From positions 5,300,001 through 5,364,000 of the forward strand of contig NZ_CP149822.1 of assembly GCF_038396755.1 (NCBI RefSeq): a DNA stretch of 64,000 nt, in the 5' to 3' direction. Source of the DNA: Chitinophaga pollutisoli (lineage in GTDB: Bacteria > Bacteroidota > Bacteroidia > Chitinophagales > Chitinophagaceae). The position numbers and the translations under genes were made by a program. Below, one piece after another: positions 1-9,203 of the stretch (the stretch's first letter is position 1; every line of letters begins with the position of its first letter). The notes beneath the pieces are model-generated. The model was not told the DNA's origin, made no database searches, and saw only the letters and a program-made list of their open reading frames with translations.

Positions 1-39
1 GTATGGCGGTGGAAGCCGTACCTGTAGGACTTCGCCAGG

Positions 40-1056
40 ATGAGTCATCCGATGAAAAGCAGCGCAGCCATGATTCGTAATGTGTTCAACAGGGCCATGA
101 TGTCCGACGCTGGTATTTCACTTGCCCGGGAATACCTCCTGGTAGCGCCTGACGGAACATACAGCGCTGCTTCGATAAGCGGCTGCAATACCCGGAAGTA
201 CCATGGTTTGATTGTTTCGCCCGGCCAAAATGCCGGGAGCGAGTACGATGTTATTTTATCGGCGCTGGACGAAACGTTATATACGGCAACAGGGGCCTAC
301 AACCTGGCTACACATCGGTATGCCGGGCGATATTACCAGGAGGGTTATCGCTTCATTCAGGAGTTTACGGCCAATCCTGTTCCGCAGTGGTCGTTTTCAG
401 TGGGAGGCGTGCTGTTGCAGAAGGATTTGCTTTTCGATGCGGGCAATGGCCACCTGATGATCCGGTACAGGTTAGATACGGCATCCGGGCCCGTACGTTT
501 GCGGTTGATGCCGCTACTGGCTTTCCGCAACGCCCACTGGTTATCCTGTGCAAACAACATGATCGACGCAACAACCCGCAAGGTACGTGGAGGTATTGTT
601 ATCGCTCCATATCAAGGCTATCGACCGTTTTACATGCAATTGTCGGATGAAGGAACATTTACATCCTGGCCCGAATGGTATTATCATTTTGAGTACGCTT
701 GGGAGGAGGAGCGGGGATACGGCTGCCAGGAGGATTTGTTCACGCCAGGCTACTTCGAAATCACTTTGCAGCCTGGTACCGCGGTCGTATTTACCGCAGG
801 TTTCCGTGACGGGACGGCTGCGGTAGGTAATAGCGACTTCGAAACGGTGCTTGCCAGGCAGCCGGTGTTTTATGGAATGGAGGCTTGCCTCCGCAACGCG
901 GCAAAGCAATTTATCGTCGAATTACCAGATAAGGCGGCTATTCGTGCCGGATTTTTTGGTTTGGCTCCTGGGGGCGCGATACCTGCATCGCCCTGCCGGG
1001 CCTTACGCTGTCTTCAGGGAATTTCCGGCTTTTTGAAAAAATTGCTGATGCGCTGA
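40..1056 (+). CDS. Glycogen debranching enzyme, N-terminal part (frameshifted gene)
   Basis: N-terminal part of an amylo-alpha-1,6-glucosidase of the bacterial/archaeal GDE type, which removes alpha-1,6 branch glucose from glycogen in the cytoplasm. The GDE_N signature is clear (SGCNTRKYHGLIVSP near residue 50, then a beta-rich domain). Homologous sequence stops at about residue 305 inside a run of six T (952-957). After that this frame reads nonsense to a stop at 1054-1056, while another frame continues with WFGSWGRDTCIALPGL, the conserved start of the catalytic (alpha/alpha)6 barrel. One more T would join the two frames. Start could be 40, 52 or 70; no convincing ribosome site decides. Confidence 0.8.
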   Translation: MSHPMKSSAAMIRNVFNRAMMSDAGISLAREYLLVAPDGTYSAASISGCNTRKYHGLIVSPGQNAGSEYDVILSALDETLYTATGAYNLATHRYAGRYYQEGYRFIQEFTANPVPQWSFSVGGVLLQKDLLFDAGNGHLMIRYRLDTASGPVRLRLMPLLAFRNAHWLSCANNMIDATTRKVRGGIVIAPYQGYRPFYMQLSDEGTFTSWPEWYYHFEYAWEEERGYGCQEDLFTPGYFEITLQPGTAVVFTAGFRDGTAAVGNSDFETVLARQPVFYGMEACLRNAAKQFIVELPDKAAIRAGFFGLAPGGAIPASPCRALRCLQGISGFLKKLLMR

Positions 1057-1064
1057 TCGCCGAT

Positions 1065-2042
1065 TTGAAAGAGGGGCTTTTACCGAATATGGGCTCCGGC
1101 GAACATGCTACCTATAATGCTGCTGATGCATCCCTTTGGTTTATCTGGGCTTTGACGGAATATCATCGCCACAATGTTTCGCCGGAAATGCGGGTGTGGG
1201 ATAGATATGGCCCGGTCGTGAAAAGTATACTATCGCGTTACAGGGAAGGGACGCACAACGGCATCCGGATGGATAGCGACGGTTTGCTGGAAGCTGTTTC
1301 TCCGGGGATGGCGCTTACATGGATGGACGCCGTGTGCAACGGCACCCCGGTTACGCCACGGATGGGGAAAGCCGTAGAATTAAACGCTTTATGGTATCAT
1401 GCGGTCTGTTTTGCGCTCGATTTGGCTGCAGAATCGGAAGATATGCAATTTGTGAGGGAATGGAAAGCGCTGCCCGAATTATGTGCCCGCTCGTTCGTCA
1501 GTGTTTTCTGGGACGAAGGGAAACAGTATCTGGCGGATTGCGTGACGGATGGGGTAGCGGATTGGTCGGTCCGTCCTAACCAGATATTCGCCGTGTCGCT
1601 AAAGTATTCGCCATTGCCGGAAACCATTCAGCGGTTGGTGGCAGACAAAGTGGCGGAGGAATTGTTAACACCGAGGGGGCTCAGGACTTTGTCGGCCGGA
1701 GATCCTCACTACCACGGCCGTTACTCGGGCAATCAGCTACAGCGGGATCAAGCTTATCACCAGGGAACGATTTGGCCATGGCTGCTCGGGCATTTTACCG
1801 ACGCTTACCTACGTGTCTACGGTGGTGATGCATTGCCTTTGCTACAGGAAATATATGAGGGAATGGCGGTTGTTCTGGAAGAATACGGCCTTTATTCCGT
1901 CGCGGAACTATACGACGGCGATTATCCCTATCGGCCCGGAGGTACCATTGCCCAGGCATGGAGCGTGGCTGAATTGATCCGCATGGGGCAAACCATCGTA
2001 AATTATCGCGCTCAGTTCAAGGCGGCGCTGATAAATGCCTGA
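1065..2042 (+). CDS. Glycogen debranching enzyme, C-terminal catalytic part (frameshifted gene)
   Basis: GDE_C catalytic barrel of the same debranching enzyme. The homologous reading really begins near 948 with WFGSWGRDT and runs without a stop to 2042; the start at 1065 (TTG) is only the first possible initiator in this frame. Recognisable family segments include KEGLLPNMGSG, AVELNALWYHAV, SVRPNQIFAVSL, the YHQGTIWPWLLGHF motif and a C-terminal AQAWSVAELIR. With the upstream part it makes about 665 residues, the usual length for this family. It converges on the PNPOx-like gene with only 3 bp between stops. As sequenced, a full-length enzyme cannot be made without frameshifting. Confidence 0.8.
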   Translation: MKEGLLPNMGSGEHATYNAADASLWFIWALTEYHRHNVSPEMRVWDRYGPVVKSILSRYREGTHNGIRMDSDGLLEAVSPGMALTWMDAVCNGTPVTPRMGKAVELNALWYHAVCFALDLAAESEDMQFVREWKALPELCARSFVSVFWDEGKQYLADCVTDGVADWSVRPNQIFAVSLKYSPLPETIQRLVADKVAEELLTPRGLRTLSAGDPHYHGRYSGNQLQRDQAYHQGTIWPWLLGHFTDAYLRVYGGDALPLLQEIYEGMAVVLEEYGLYSVAELYDGDYPYRPGGTIAQAWSVAELIRMGQTIVNYRAQFKAALINA

Positions 2043-2045
2043 TAC

Positions 2046-2519
2046 TCAAATTCGATGAATATCTCTTTTTTCAGACCGGCCTGTTTTTTCCTTGATCCTG
2101 ATCCGGTAAACGATAGGGCGGTCTACAGGCAATTCCCGGTCGGCACTATCCAGTTCCCTGCGCATTTCCGCAACACCGGCCAGTTCTCCTGCGTGATATT
2201 GCAGCAGGTGGCTGACCAGGAACTTCATCAGGTAATAACGTTCCTTCGGATCGTTCACTTCTTCATATTGTCCCCAGACAATTACCGATCGCCAGTTGGT
2301 TAGGTCATCGATTTCGTCTACCTGGAAACAGACATTCGGATTGCTGCGCATGATGTCTATTTTCATGCCGGGACGGGAGTGTGCCACCAGGTAATTCCCG
2401 TTGAAGGCATATGAAACGGGAACTACGTAGGGCTTCATGCCATCCGTGCAGCAAATGCGGCCTGCGGCATGTTTGGATAAGACTAGGTCGATCTGTTCCG
2501 GTGTCATATTTGCTATCAT
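2046..2519 (-). CDS. Pyridoxamine 5'-phosphate oxidase-like flavin-binding protein
   Basis: Small split-barrel flavoprotein of the PNPOx-like/nitroimidazole-resistance group. It opens with GRICCTDGMKPYVVPVSYAF, has the HSRPGMKIDIMRSNPNVCFQVDE strand-helix unit, then WRSVIVWGQYEEV, all typical of the FMN-binding barrel. These proteins bind FMN or F420-like cofactors and reduce small molecules; the substrate cannot be told. I chose the ATG at 2519 because a longer reading would begin with GTG at 2549 inside the phosphorylase gene. It is the last gene of the glycogen run. Oxygen-limitation regulons such as DosR also carry flavin split-barrel and nitroreductase proteins, so its place here fits a redox role (inference). 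Confidence 0.75.
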   Translation of the reverse strand: MIANMTPEQIDLVLSKHAAGRICCTDGMKPYVVPVSYAFNGNYLVAHSRPGMKIDIMRSNPNVCFQVDEIDDLTNWRSVIVWGQYEEVNDPKERYYLMKFLVSHLLQYHAGELAGVAEMRRELDSADRELPVDRPIVYRIRIKEKTGRSEKRDIHRI

Positions 2520-2539
2520 AATAGTGAATTTAATAGTGT

Positions 2540-5107
2540 TCAAACCCACATCAGCAGCGGAAAGTCCTGCCGGTGCGGTAACATGGGATGTTTGGGAAAC
2601 ACCCGGAAACTATAAGTGTATTCTCCCGATAAAGGGAGCGGAACGGCGGCTTCGAATACCGCAATATTGCCGCTGGTACCTGTAAGCGACAGCGGATGTA
2701 CCAGCACGAAATTTTCATTGTCGTCCCTTTCAGAAAACACGATTTCCACCCCAACGTCTCCTGGCGGCAATTCACCCATATACAACCGGATCTTCACCGG
2801 AAGTGTTTCCCCAAGTTGCAAAGTGGCATGCGCTCCGCCCAGTTGGCCGCTGTCCATCAGATGGATCTGTTTCCAGTTGGCCAACAGGCTTTTCTTCCAT
2901 GAAACCAGTTTACGCAACGGTTGATAGTTGTCTGCGCATAACTGATGGCTTCTTTCCTGTAATTGTTTGTAAATGGAAGCGTACCCTTTTGTCACGCGTT
3001 CCATTCCATAAACAGGCCGAAAGCAATTAATCGCGTGTTTCATCATAGCAATCCATTTCTCCGGGAGGCCGGCCTGGTTGCGGTCGAAATAAAGCGGCAT
3101 AACTTCATTTTCCAGCGTCCTGTACAGGAGGTCGGCGTCTATTTCGTCTTGTAACGTATCGTCTGCATACCCATCTTCTGTGGATATTGTCCAGCCCGCT
3201 TTATCGTCTGCCGCTTCCGACCACCAGCCGTCGTCTACGCTTAGTTGCAATACACCGTTAAGCGCCGCTTTCATACCGCTCGTACCGGATGCCTCATGGC
3301 CGCGCCTGGGTGTGTTGAGCCAGAGATCGGTTCCCTGAACGAGGCTGGCGGCGAGCGACATGTCGTAGTCTTCGAGAAAAATGACCCTTTCCCCAATAAC
3401 CGGGCTGTTGGCGGCGGAGGTAAGTATGAGTTTGAGCAAAGCCTTACCCGCTTCATCGTCGGGGTGTGCTTTCCCGGCTATGATGATGTGCACAGGCCGG
3501 CTTGCGTTACCCAGGATGGCGGCGAGCCGCCGCATATTGGAAAACAGGAGGCCGGCGCGCTTGTAGGGCGTGAAGCGGCGGGAGAAACCGATAATAAGTG
3601 ATTTTTCATTCAATTGCTGCAATGGATGGAAGGCCTTGCCGGTGTTTTCCTGCATAATGACGCGCTGCTGGTTCAATCGGTCGTGAATGGTCCGGATGAG
3701 GCGACGCTTTAGTGAAGTATGGATCTCCCAGCAGCGCTCGTCGCTTATTTCGCCGGTGACGGCGCTTCGCCAATCTTCCGCCATCCAGGTTGGCGCGTGC
3801 ACACCGTTTGTGATATAGTTAATATGAAGTTCCGTTGGCCTGAAGTCCTTCCAGAGCGGTAGGAGCACTTTGCGGGAAATTTCCTGGTGTTTTTTACTGA
3901 CGGCATTGATTTCCTGGGCGATGTGCGCAGCCAGATAGAGCATGGAAAACTTCCCGGTATTGTATGTTCCCGGCGCCTGGCCTAGCGCCATCAGTTGTTC
4001 CCAACTGATGTTCAGGTGTTTGGATAGCCAGCCGAAGTAAGTTCGCAGGAGTTCTTCGTCATATACATCCTGCGCGGCGGGTTCTGCCGTATGCGTAGTG
4101 AAAAGCGTAGTGGACTTCACCATTTCCAGTGCTTCTTCGAATCCGAGATGTTCCTGATGGATATACTGATGAATCCTTTCAAATCCGGCGAAAGCGGCGT
4201 GCCCTTCATTAAGGTGGCAGACGTCCGGCCTGATCCCCAGGGAGGTGAGCATACGCACGCCCCCGGCTCCCAGAAGGATTTGCTGTTTGAGTCGGGTATC
4301 CTGGCTCCCGCCGTACAAAACGGACGTGATCAGCCTGTCGTCGGCCGTATTGGCCGGCAGGTCAGTGTCCAGCAGGTACAGCGTTACCCTGCCCACAGGC
4401 ACGCTCCATACGGCGGCGTACAGCGTACGGCCCGGAAGCGGCAGTTCTATCATTCTTTGCGAACCATCATCTGCCGTAACCGGGATCACAGGCAAGCTAC
4501 CAGTCATGATTTCCGGAAGCGCCTGCTGTTCTTTCTGGGGAGATATCTTTTGCCGGAAATAACCGTGCCGGAAAAGCAAACCCACGGCCACCAGCCGTGT
4601 TCCCGCATCGCTGGCGCCTTTGAGATAATCGCCGGCAAGTATCCCCAGGCCGCCCGCGTACAGTTTCAACCCTGGCAGAATTCCGTATTCCATACAGAAC
4701 CAGGCAATTTGCGGCCCCGTGCCGGGGGATTGTGACATATACCGATGGAAGAGATTTCCTGCTTTCGACAACTGGTCCAGAAATCCAGCGTCATTCTCCA
4801 ATTTTCGGATCGTGGTAAGGTCGAGTTGCCGAAGGAGTGTCAACGGATTATGCGCGCACCGGGTCCAGGCTGCCGGATCAATGGATTCGAAAAGTGCAAC
4901 CGCTTCAGGATTCCAGCTCCACCACGTATTTTCGGCAATTGTCTTCAACAAGAGCAGCGAAGGCGGGAGCCCCGGTTGCACTGTTATGTTCCGCCAGACC
5001 GGTGGCGGCGCTATATTCTCCGCTGCGGCAACAGGAATGGCCTGCGGCTTCTCCCGGAATAACCGCTCCCTTTGCATGCTTTTTTGCAGTGCGAAATCAT
5101 AAGCCAT
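2540..5107 (-). CDS. glgP: Alpha-glucan phosphorylase module (GT35), probably half of a synthase-phosphorylase fusion
   Basis: GT35 phosphorylase that releases glucose-1-phosphate from glycogen or maltodextrin, cytoplasmic, PLP-dependent. It has the DUF3417-type N-terminus (TIAENTWWSWNPEAVALF), the WFCMEYG and GLGILAGDYLKGASD glucan-site segments, and the PLP site EASGTSGMKAALNG with the lysine at residue 613. The first 20 or so residues (MAYDFALQKSMQRERLF) are not phosphorylase: they look like the last helix of a GYS glycogen synthase. The same frame continues upstream as RWDNLIYRYQ without a start. I infer the real gene is a fusion with the synthase, split by a one-base deletion near 5137. 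Followed closely by the PNPOx-like gene. Confidence 0.85.
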   Translation of the reverse strand: MAYDFALQKSMQRERLFREKPQAIPVAAAENIAPPPVWRNITVQPGLPPSLLLLKTIAENTWWSWNPEAVALFESIDPAAWTRCAHNPLTLLRQLDLTTIRKLENDAGFLDQLSKAGNLFHRYMSQSPGTGPQIAWFCMEYGILPGLKLYAGGLGILAGDYLKGASDAGTRLVAVGLLFRHGYFRQKISPQKEQQALPEIMTGSLPVIPVTADDGSQRMIELPLPGRTLYAAVWSVPVGRVTLYLLDTDLPANTADDRLITSVLYGGSQDTRLKQQILLGAGGVRMLTSLGIRPDVCHLNEGHAAFAGFERIHQYIHQEHLGFEEALEMVKSTTLFTTHTAEPAAQDVYDEELLRTYFGWLSKHLNISWEQLMALGQAPGTYNTGKFSMLYLAAHIAQEINAVSKKHQEISRKVLLPLWKDFRPTELHINYITNGVHAPTWMAEDWRSAVTGEISDERCWEIHTSLKRRLIRTIHDRLNQQRVIMQENTGKAFHPLQQLNEKSLIIGFSRRFTPYKRAGLLFSNMRRLAAILGNASRPVHIIIAGKAHPDDEAGKALLKLILTSAANSPVIGERVIFLEDYDMSLAASLVQGTDLWLNTPRRGHEASGTSGMKAALNGVLQLSVDDGWWSEAADDKAGWTISTEDGYADDTLQDEIDADLLYRTLENEVMPLYFDRNQAGLPEKWIAMMKHAINCFRPVYGMERVTKGYASIYKQLQERSHQLCADNYQPLRKLVSWKKSLLANWKQIHLMDSGQLGGAHATLQLGETLPVKIRLYMGELPPGDVGVEIVFSERDDNENFVLVHPLSLTGTSGNIAVFEAAVPLPLSGEYTYSFRVFPKHPMLPHRQDFPLLMWV

Positions 5108-6708
5108 TTGATAGCGATAGATAAGATTGTCCCACCGGAAATGTGTACTGATTCCAGCTGCGGAGCGGCGATTTTTTCTACTTCTGCGGCCGGCATCCTG
5201 CTGTAATCCCGGATAATGCCGGATATTGCGGCCGCCACTTCCTTCTCGTTGCCGTCTTTTCTGTCAATAATGAAAACACCATCACCCGTATAATCAGGCA
5301 GTTGCCTCACAGCCGCGCCGAATCCCGAAAGGCTGGTCGTTAACGCGGGAATGTGGAAAGCGAGGCTTTCGAGCGGTGTATATCCCCAGGGTTCGTAATA
5401 CGAAGGAAAAATGGCAAGATCGAATCCGAGTAGAATATCGTAATAAGGCATATTGAAAATTCCGTCTTCACCGTCGAGATAAGTAGGGACGAACAGCACT
5501 TTTACATGGCTTGCGGGCGAGTTGTCGAGATTATGCCCCCGCAACCGTTTCATGACCGGATCCGCTTCCGCGGCCTGCAAATTATGGGTAAGCACTTCAC
5601 CGGTGCGGGGATGGAGAAAGTCCGGATGGGCCAAACTTTCCACCAGGAGGTCGCGGGGGCCGGTATGGGATGCCGGAACGAATATGACAGCGAGCAGGGT
5701 GCGCTTCAATTGGGGATCATTCTTCAACAAAGCAAGACTGTCGATAAACAGATCGATACCCTTATTCCTGAATTCGTAGCGGCCGCTTTTGATAATGAGC
5801 AAAGTATCTTCCGGTAGCTCCTGCTGAAAGAGCGCAGCGGCTACGGAGCGTACTTTAGCCCGTGCGGCGGCTCGTTTTGCTTCGAATATCGCAGGCGGAG
5901 GCACGAATGACGGGTCAAAACCATTGGGTGTAATGAAGTCCGGCTGTTTATCCAGGAACTTTTCACATTCACGGGCGGTGAATTCACTGACACAGGTAAA
6001 GCAGTCCGCAATATTAGCGGAGATTTTTTCCAGTGAGTGCTTGGAGATAACATTCATTTCCCTGGCTGCGGTTTCGGCATGAATAGCGGGGAAAGTGCTG
6101 TAAAAGGGCTGGCCGGAACCGGCAATGGCCCTGCCCACAACGGTGGCGTGCGTGGTAAATACAGTAGCGATCTGTGGCGCCAGATTTTCAAGACATAGAA
6201 TCCCGGCGCCCGTCATCCATTCATGGAACTGGGCGACAATTTTATCAGTGCTGTTGAGATGGCTCCGGTAAAAACACTCGATCGCCAGGCCAGCGGCATA
6301 GCCGAAGCAGGCGGGTTCTATATAGTCCCACTGGCCACTAAGCGAGTCCAAATGATATCTTATCCATAATGCGGTGAAGATTTCATTCTTCTGGCGGAAC
6401 AATGGCGTAAAATCGATCAGCATCACAAGGGGCTGGCCTGGAATGTTCCAGCGACCCGCCCGCACGGACAGCCCCTTTTCCTGCAATTGCGCTTTCCATA
6501 CCGGGAAAAGCGTTTTGTCTTCCAGCAGTTCCGGATTGATACCATTCAACGTCGGAAGATCCGGCCCGATCATCACGAATCTGTCCCCCCATTCTTCCTG
6601 CATCAACCGTGCCTTGGTGCACAGTACCGTGTGAATACCACCTACTTTATTGCAAACCTCCCAACTGATTTCAAATATGAAATCCGGCTGCAGCTGTATG
6701 TTGACCAT
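5011..6708 (-). CDS. Glycogen synthase module, GYS/GT3-like (frameshifted near its end)
   Basis: Glycosyltransferase that extends glycogen from a nucleotide sugar. ISWEVCNKVGGIHTVLCTKA at the N-terminus and YYEPWGYTPLESLAFHIPAL near residue 440 are GYS (eukaryote-like GT3) signatures, the latter with the two conserved glutamates. HEWMTGAG and FTTHATVVGRAIAG lie in between. The sequence is homologous up to ESVHIS (about residue 523), after which the frame yields unrelated residues and stops inside the phosphorylase module, giving a 97-bp overlap. Adding one base restores HIS-RWDNLIYRYQMAYDF and joins it to the phosphorylase. It overlaps the upstream GH57 gene by 38 bp, so translation is probably coupled. 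Confidence 0.85.
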   Translation of the reverse strand: MVNIQLQPDFIFEISWEVCNKVGGIHTVLCTKARLMQEEWGDRFVMIGPDLPTLNGINPELLEDKTLFPVWKAQLQEKGLSVRAGRWNIPGQPLVMLIDFTPLFRQKNEIFTALWIRYHLDSLSGQWDYIEPACFGYAAGLAIECFYRSHLNSTDKIVAQFHEWMTGAGILCLENLAPQIATVFTTHATVVGRAIAGSGQPFYSTFPAIHAETAAREMNVISKHSLEKISANIADCFTCVSEFTARECEKFLDKQPDFITPNGFDPSFVPPPAIFEAKRAAARAKVRSVAAALFQQELPEDTLLIIKSGRYEFRNKGIDLFIDSLALLKNDPQLKRTLLAVIFVPASHTGPRDLLVESLAHPDFLHPRTGEVLTHNLQAAEADPVMKRLRGHNLDNSPASHVKVLFVPTYLDGEDGIFNMPYYDILLGFDLAIFPSYYEPWGYTPLESLAFHIPALTTSLSGFGAAVRQLPDYTGDGVFIIDRKDGNEKEVAAAISGIIRDYSRMPAAEVEKIAAPQLESVHISGGTILSIAIKWLMISHCKKACKGSGYSGRSRRPFLLPQRRI

Positions 6709-7897
6709 AAATATTCGATTTGTTGGTTTTCAGCCATGCTTCCACACGCTGGGAAAAATCGGTAAGGACATTCATATAGTTAACATAAGCGTCGAAAGGA
6801 TCTTTGTACGGACTAAAGCACCCGTATGACGCATCGGGTCCTGCTACTCCCATGTACAGAAAGTGGTCGCTGCTTTGCAGGTGCAGCCAATCGCGCTGCA
6901 GCGCTTCATTGGAGCAGACGGCCATTTTTGTTTCGATATCTTCCAGGCAGTGATATGCATCCTGTTGCAAATCGTTCCGCAGGTAAGGACCGGTTACGGG
7001 TGGGGTGGGTATTGGGGGAAAAGGAAGACTATTGATGCCGGTCTGCAAAATCATCGCTTCGGATGGCGTTGCAAACTGAATTTCGCCTGACCGCAGAACT
7101 GCGGCGGGTAATGTTTCCAGGAAATGAAAAATGCCGCTGTTTTGGTGATGGCGTTCGCCAAATGTTTCATAATCGATACATACATTGACGAGGGGGCCGG
7201 CGTTTTCGCCACTTAGCAGCCGGCTGGCGAACTTTTGCGCGGTAAGCGGCCAATCCGGCCATTGCCGGTCGGAGAAACGTATCGCGATGTCATCTGCCAA
7301 ATGACGGTGATTGACCATCAGTTTGAAAGCCGGCCGGGTGGGGCTATGAAAGAGATTGCATGCGGTCCAGGCCGGGATGGAGGAAGGGATTTCGTTGAGG
7401 ATCATCCCGGTGAAACCCAGGCCGGGCAGTACGTCGGCCATCGCTTCCAGGATACCGGTGCCGTGATGGCGAAAAATGCGCGGTCTTATCCCGAATAGCC
7501 GTTCAATGGTTGCAGAATGTGCTAAAATCTGCTTGCGGAAGCCAGGTCCGGGATGTCTGCAGGGAACGGTATGTGCGAAGGTTTCGGAAAGGAACTCTAC
7601 GCATCCCGTATCCTGTAATTCCCTGAAACTTTTAGTCAGCACCGGCATCGTATGCTCGAACTGGTCCAGTGCTGTTCCGGAAACGGATACCGCGATACGG
7701 AACGCGCCGGCGCTCTTGCGGATAAGTTTCATCAGCAACCGGTTAATGGGCAGATAGCAGTTTTTCGCCACTTTTTCCAGGATACCGGCATTGACGCGGT
7801 CATCGAAATACGGACCTCCGCCGCCAATCCGCGTAAACGGAAAGTGGCGCAAACGGGAGGGCTGGTGGAGTTGTAAGACCAGGCAAACATTTTTCAT
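6671..7897 (-). CDS. Glycoside hydrolase family 57 (alpha-amylase/4-alpha-glucanotransferase type)
   Basis: GH57 enzyme acting on alpha-1,4 (or 1,6) glucans. The N-terminal LQLHQPSRLRHF is the family's first conserved block (HQP), followed by YFDDRVNAGILEKVAKNCYLPIN, EFLSETFAHT, RHHGTGILEAM and CIDYETFGERHHQNSG, in the expected order. Length (408 residues) is that of the short GH57 alpha-amylase group of Bacteroidota glycogen clusters. No signal peptide, so cytoplasmic. The start overlaps the end of the GT4 gene by 4 bp (ATGA type) and the end overlaps the synthase by 38 bp, so all three are one transcription unit. Exact activity (amylase, transferase or branching) is not determined by sequence inspection. 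Confidence 0.85.
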   Translation of the reverse strand: MKNVCLVLQLHQPSRLRHFPFTRIGGGGPYFDDRVNAGILEKVAKNCYLPINRLLMKLIRKSAGAFRIAVSVSGTALDQFEHTMPVLTKSFRELQDTGCVEFLSETFAHTVPCRHPGPGFRKQILAHSATIERLFGIRPRIFRHHGTGILEAMADVLPGLGFTGMILNEIPSSIPAWTACNLFHSPTRPAFKLMVNHRHLADDIAIRFSDRQWPDWPLTAQKFASRLLSGENAGPLVNVCIDYETFGERHHQNSGIFHFLETLPAAVLRSGEIQFATPSEAMILQTGINSLPFPPIPTPPVTGPYLRNDLQQDAYHCLEDIETKMAVCSNEALQRDWLHLQSSDHFLYMGVAGPDASYGCFSPYKDPFDAYVNYMNVLTDFSQRVEAWLKTNKSNIYGQHTAAAGFHI

Positions 7898-9177
7898 ACA
7901 CGGCAGTTTAGGACTTTCCTGTACAATGATTTAATCGCGGCGGCCTGTTTTAGCCAGGACATTTCGGAAACTTCACGGATACTTTCGCGGCGGAGCATAT
8001 TAGCCAGCCCCCGGTAGCGGGCGAGTCCGTAGATGGCGTTCGCCAGTGCGTCGACATCCCACCAGTCCACTTTCATGGCATACTGCAATACTTCCTGAAC
8101 ACCGGACTGGCGGGAGACAATCACCGGTACGCCCTCGCGGATAGCTTCCAGCGGGGCCAGACCGAAAGGTTCGGATACAGACGGCATCACGAATACGTCG
8201 CATGCCCGGAGCAGCTTTTGGAGGGCAGGCCCCTGGAGGAAGCCGGTAAAATGAAACCGGGACGAAATTTCCAGCCGGTTGGCTTTTTCAATCATCTCGT
8301 CAAGCATGTCGCCGCTCCCAGCCATGAAGAACCGAAAGCTTTTGTCTTTTTCCAGTATCCGGGTAGCTGCTTCCACGAAAATGGATGGGTTTTTCTGCCA
8401 GGTCACCCTGCCGGCGAAACAAACCCGCTTTTCCGGGAGAAGGCTTGGCAGCGAAAAGCCGGAATCGGGCTCTTCCGATTGGTTAACCGCGTTGTGGATG
8501 GTGACCACTTTTTCTGGCGGGATATGATAACGATGTATGATCGTTTGCCGGGTAAGCTCACTCACCGCAATCACGCGGTCCGCCATCATCATGCCCTGTT
8601 TTTCTGTTTCGTAAACCTGGCGGTTGATGTTGTCGCCAGCCCTGTCGAATTCCGTCGCATGTACATGCACGACCAATGGTTTCCCGCTCTGGGCGGCCGC
8701 CATGATTCCGGCAGGAAATGCCAGCCAATCATGCGCGTGGATGATATCGAATGCCTGGCGGGAGGCGATGGCCGCTGCGGTTTCTGCGTAATGCCAGACT
8801 TCCCTCATCAGATTTTTTCCATATCCCCCGCCAAATGTGTAACGTATCGGCCGGTGTTCCGGCGCGGGCGGGCTGCCGGCCGCCGTCTGGCGGATGTACG
8901 CCTCGGGGCTCATGTAAGGGACCAGGGGTGAGTCGACCTCGAAAAATGAAAGTGCTTCCCGGAGTGTTGTTGCCGCAGCTTTGTCGGGCCAGACGTGTAC
9001 GTCTTCCGCGCCAAGCAGCCTGAACCTTTCCACAGGCTCGTCGCCATAAGTTTTGGGCACAACGAACAAAACCCGCACACCGTTTTCCAACAGTCCATTC
9101 ACTATTCCCTGGCAAGCGGTCCCCAGTCCCCCTGAAATATGGGGCGGGAACTCCCATCCAAACATGAGTACTTTCAT
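7894..9177 (-). CDS. Glycosyltransferase family 4 (GlgA/GlgM-like) of the glycogen operon
   Basis: GT-B fold glycosyltransferase of about 427 residues. MKVLMFGWEFPPHISGGLG carries the SGGLG nucleotide-sugar loop. IHAHDWLAFPAG, VCFAGRVTWQKNP and the EPFGLAPLEAIREGVPV motif (E-x7-E) follow in the standard order. Probably makes alpha-glucan or maltose-phosphate-type primers from a sugar nucleotide; donor unknown. The ATG at 9177 begins exactly at the canonical first strand; a TTG at 9186 is possible but adds nothing. It lies 26 bp after the BON-protein gene and overlaps the GH57 gene by 4 bp. Confidence 0.85.
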   Translation of the reverse strand: MKVLMFGWEFPPHISGGLGTACQGIVNGLLENGVRVLFVVPKTYGDEPVERFRLLGAEDVHVWPDKAAATTLREALSFFEVDSPLVPYMSPEAYIRQTAAGSPPAPEHRPIRYTFGGGYGKNLMREVWHYAETAAAIASRQAFDIIHAHDWLAFPAGIMAAAQSGKPLVVHVHATEFDRAGDNINRQVYETEKQGMMMADRVIAVSELTRQTIIHRYHIPPEKVVTIHNAVNQSEEPDSGFSLPSLLPEKRVCFAGRVTWQKNPSIFVEAATRILEKDKSFRFFMAGSGDMLDEMIEKANRLEISSRFHFTGFLQGPALQKLLRACDVFVMPSVSEPFGLAPLEAIREGVPVIVSRQSGVQEVLQYAMKVDWWDVDALANAIYGLARYRGLANMLRRESIREVSEMSWLKQAAAIKSLYRKVLNCRV

Positions 9178-9203
9178 ATGTCGCAAGTTGGAACATCAAA
9201 CAT

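Noticed and set aside
3..80. Reading frame from the left edge ending at 80, a possible C-terminus of an upstream gene that would overlap the debranching enzyme start.
   Set aside because: Only about 25 residues with no recognisable motif; cannot be supported from this window.
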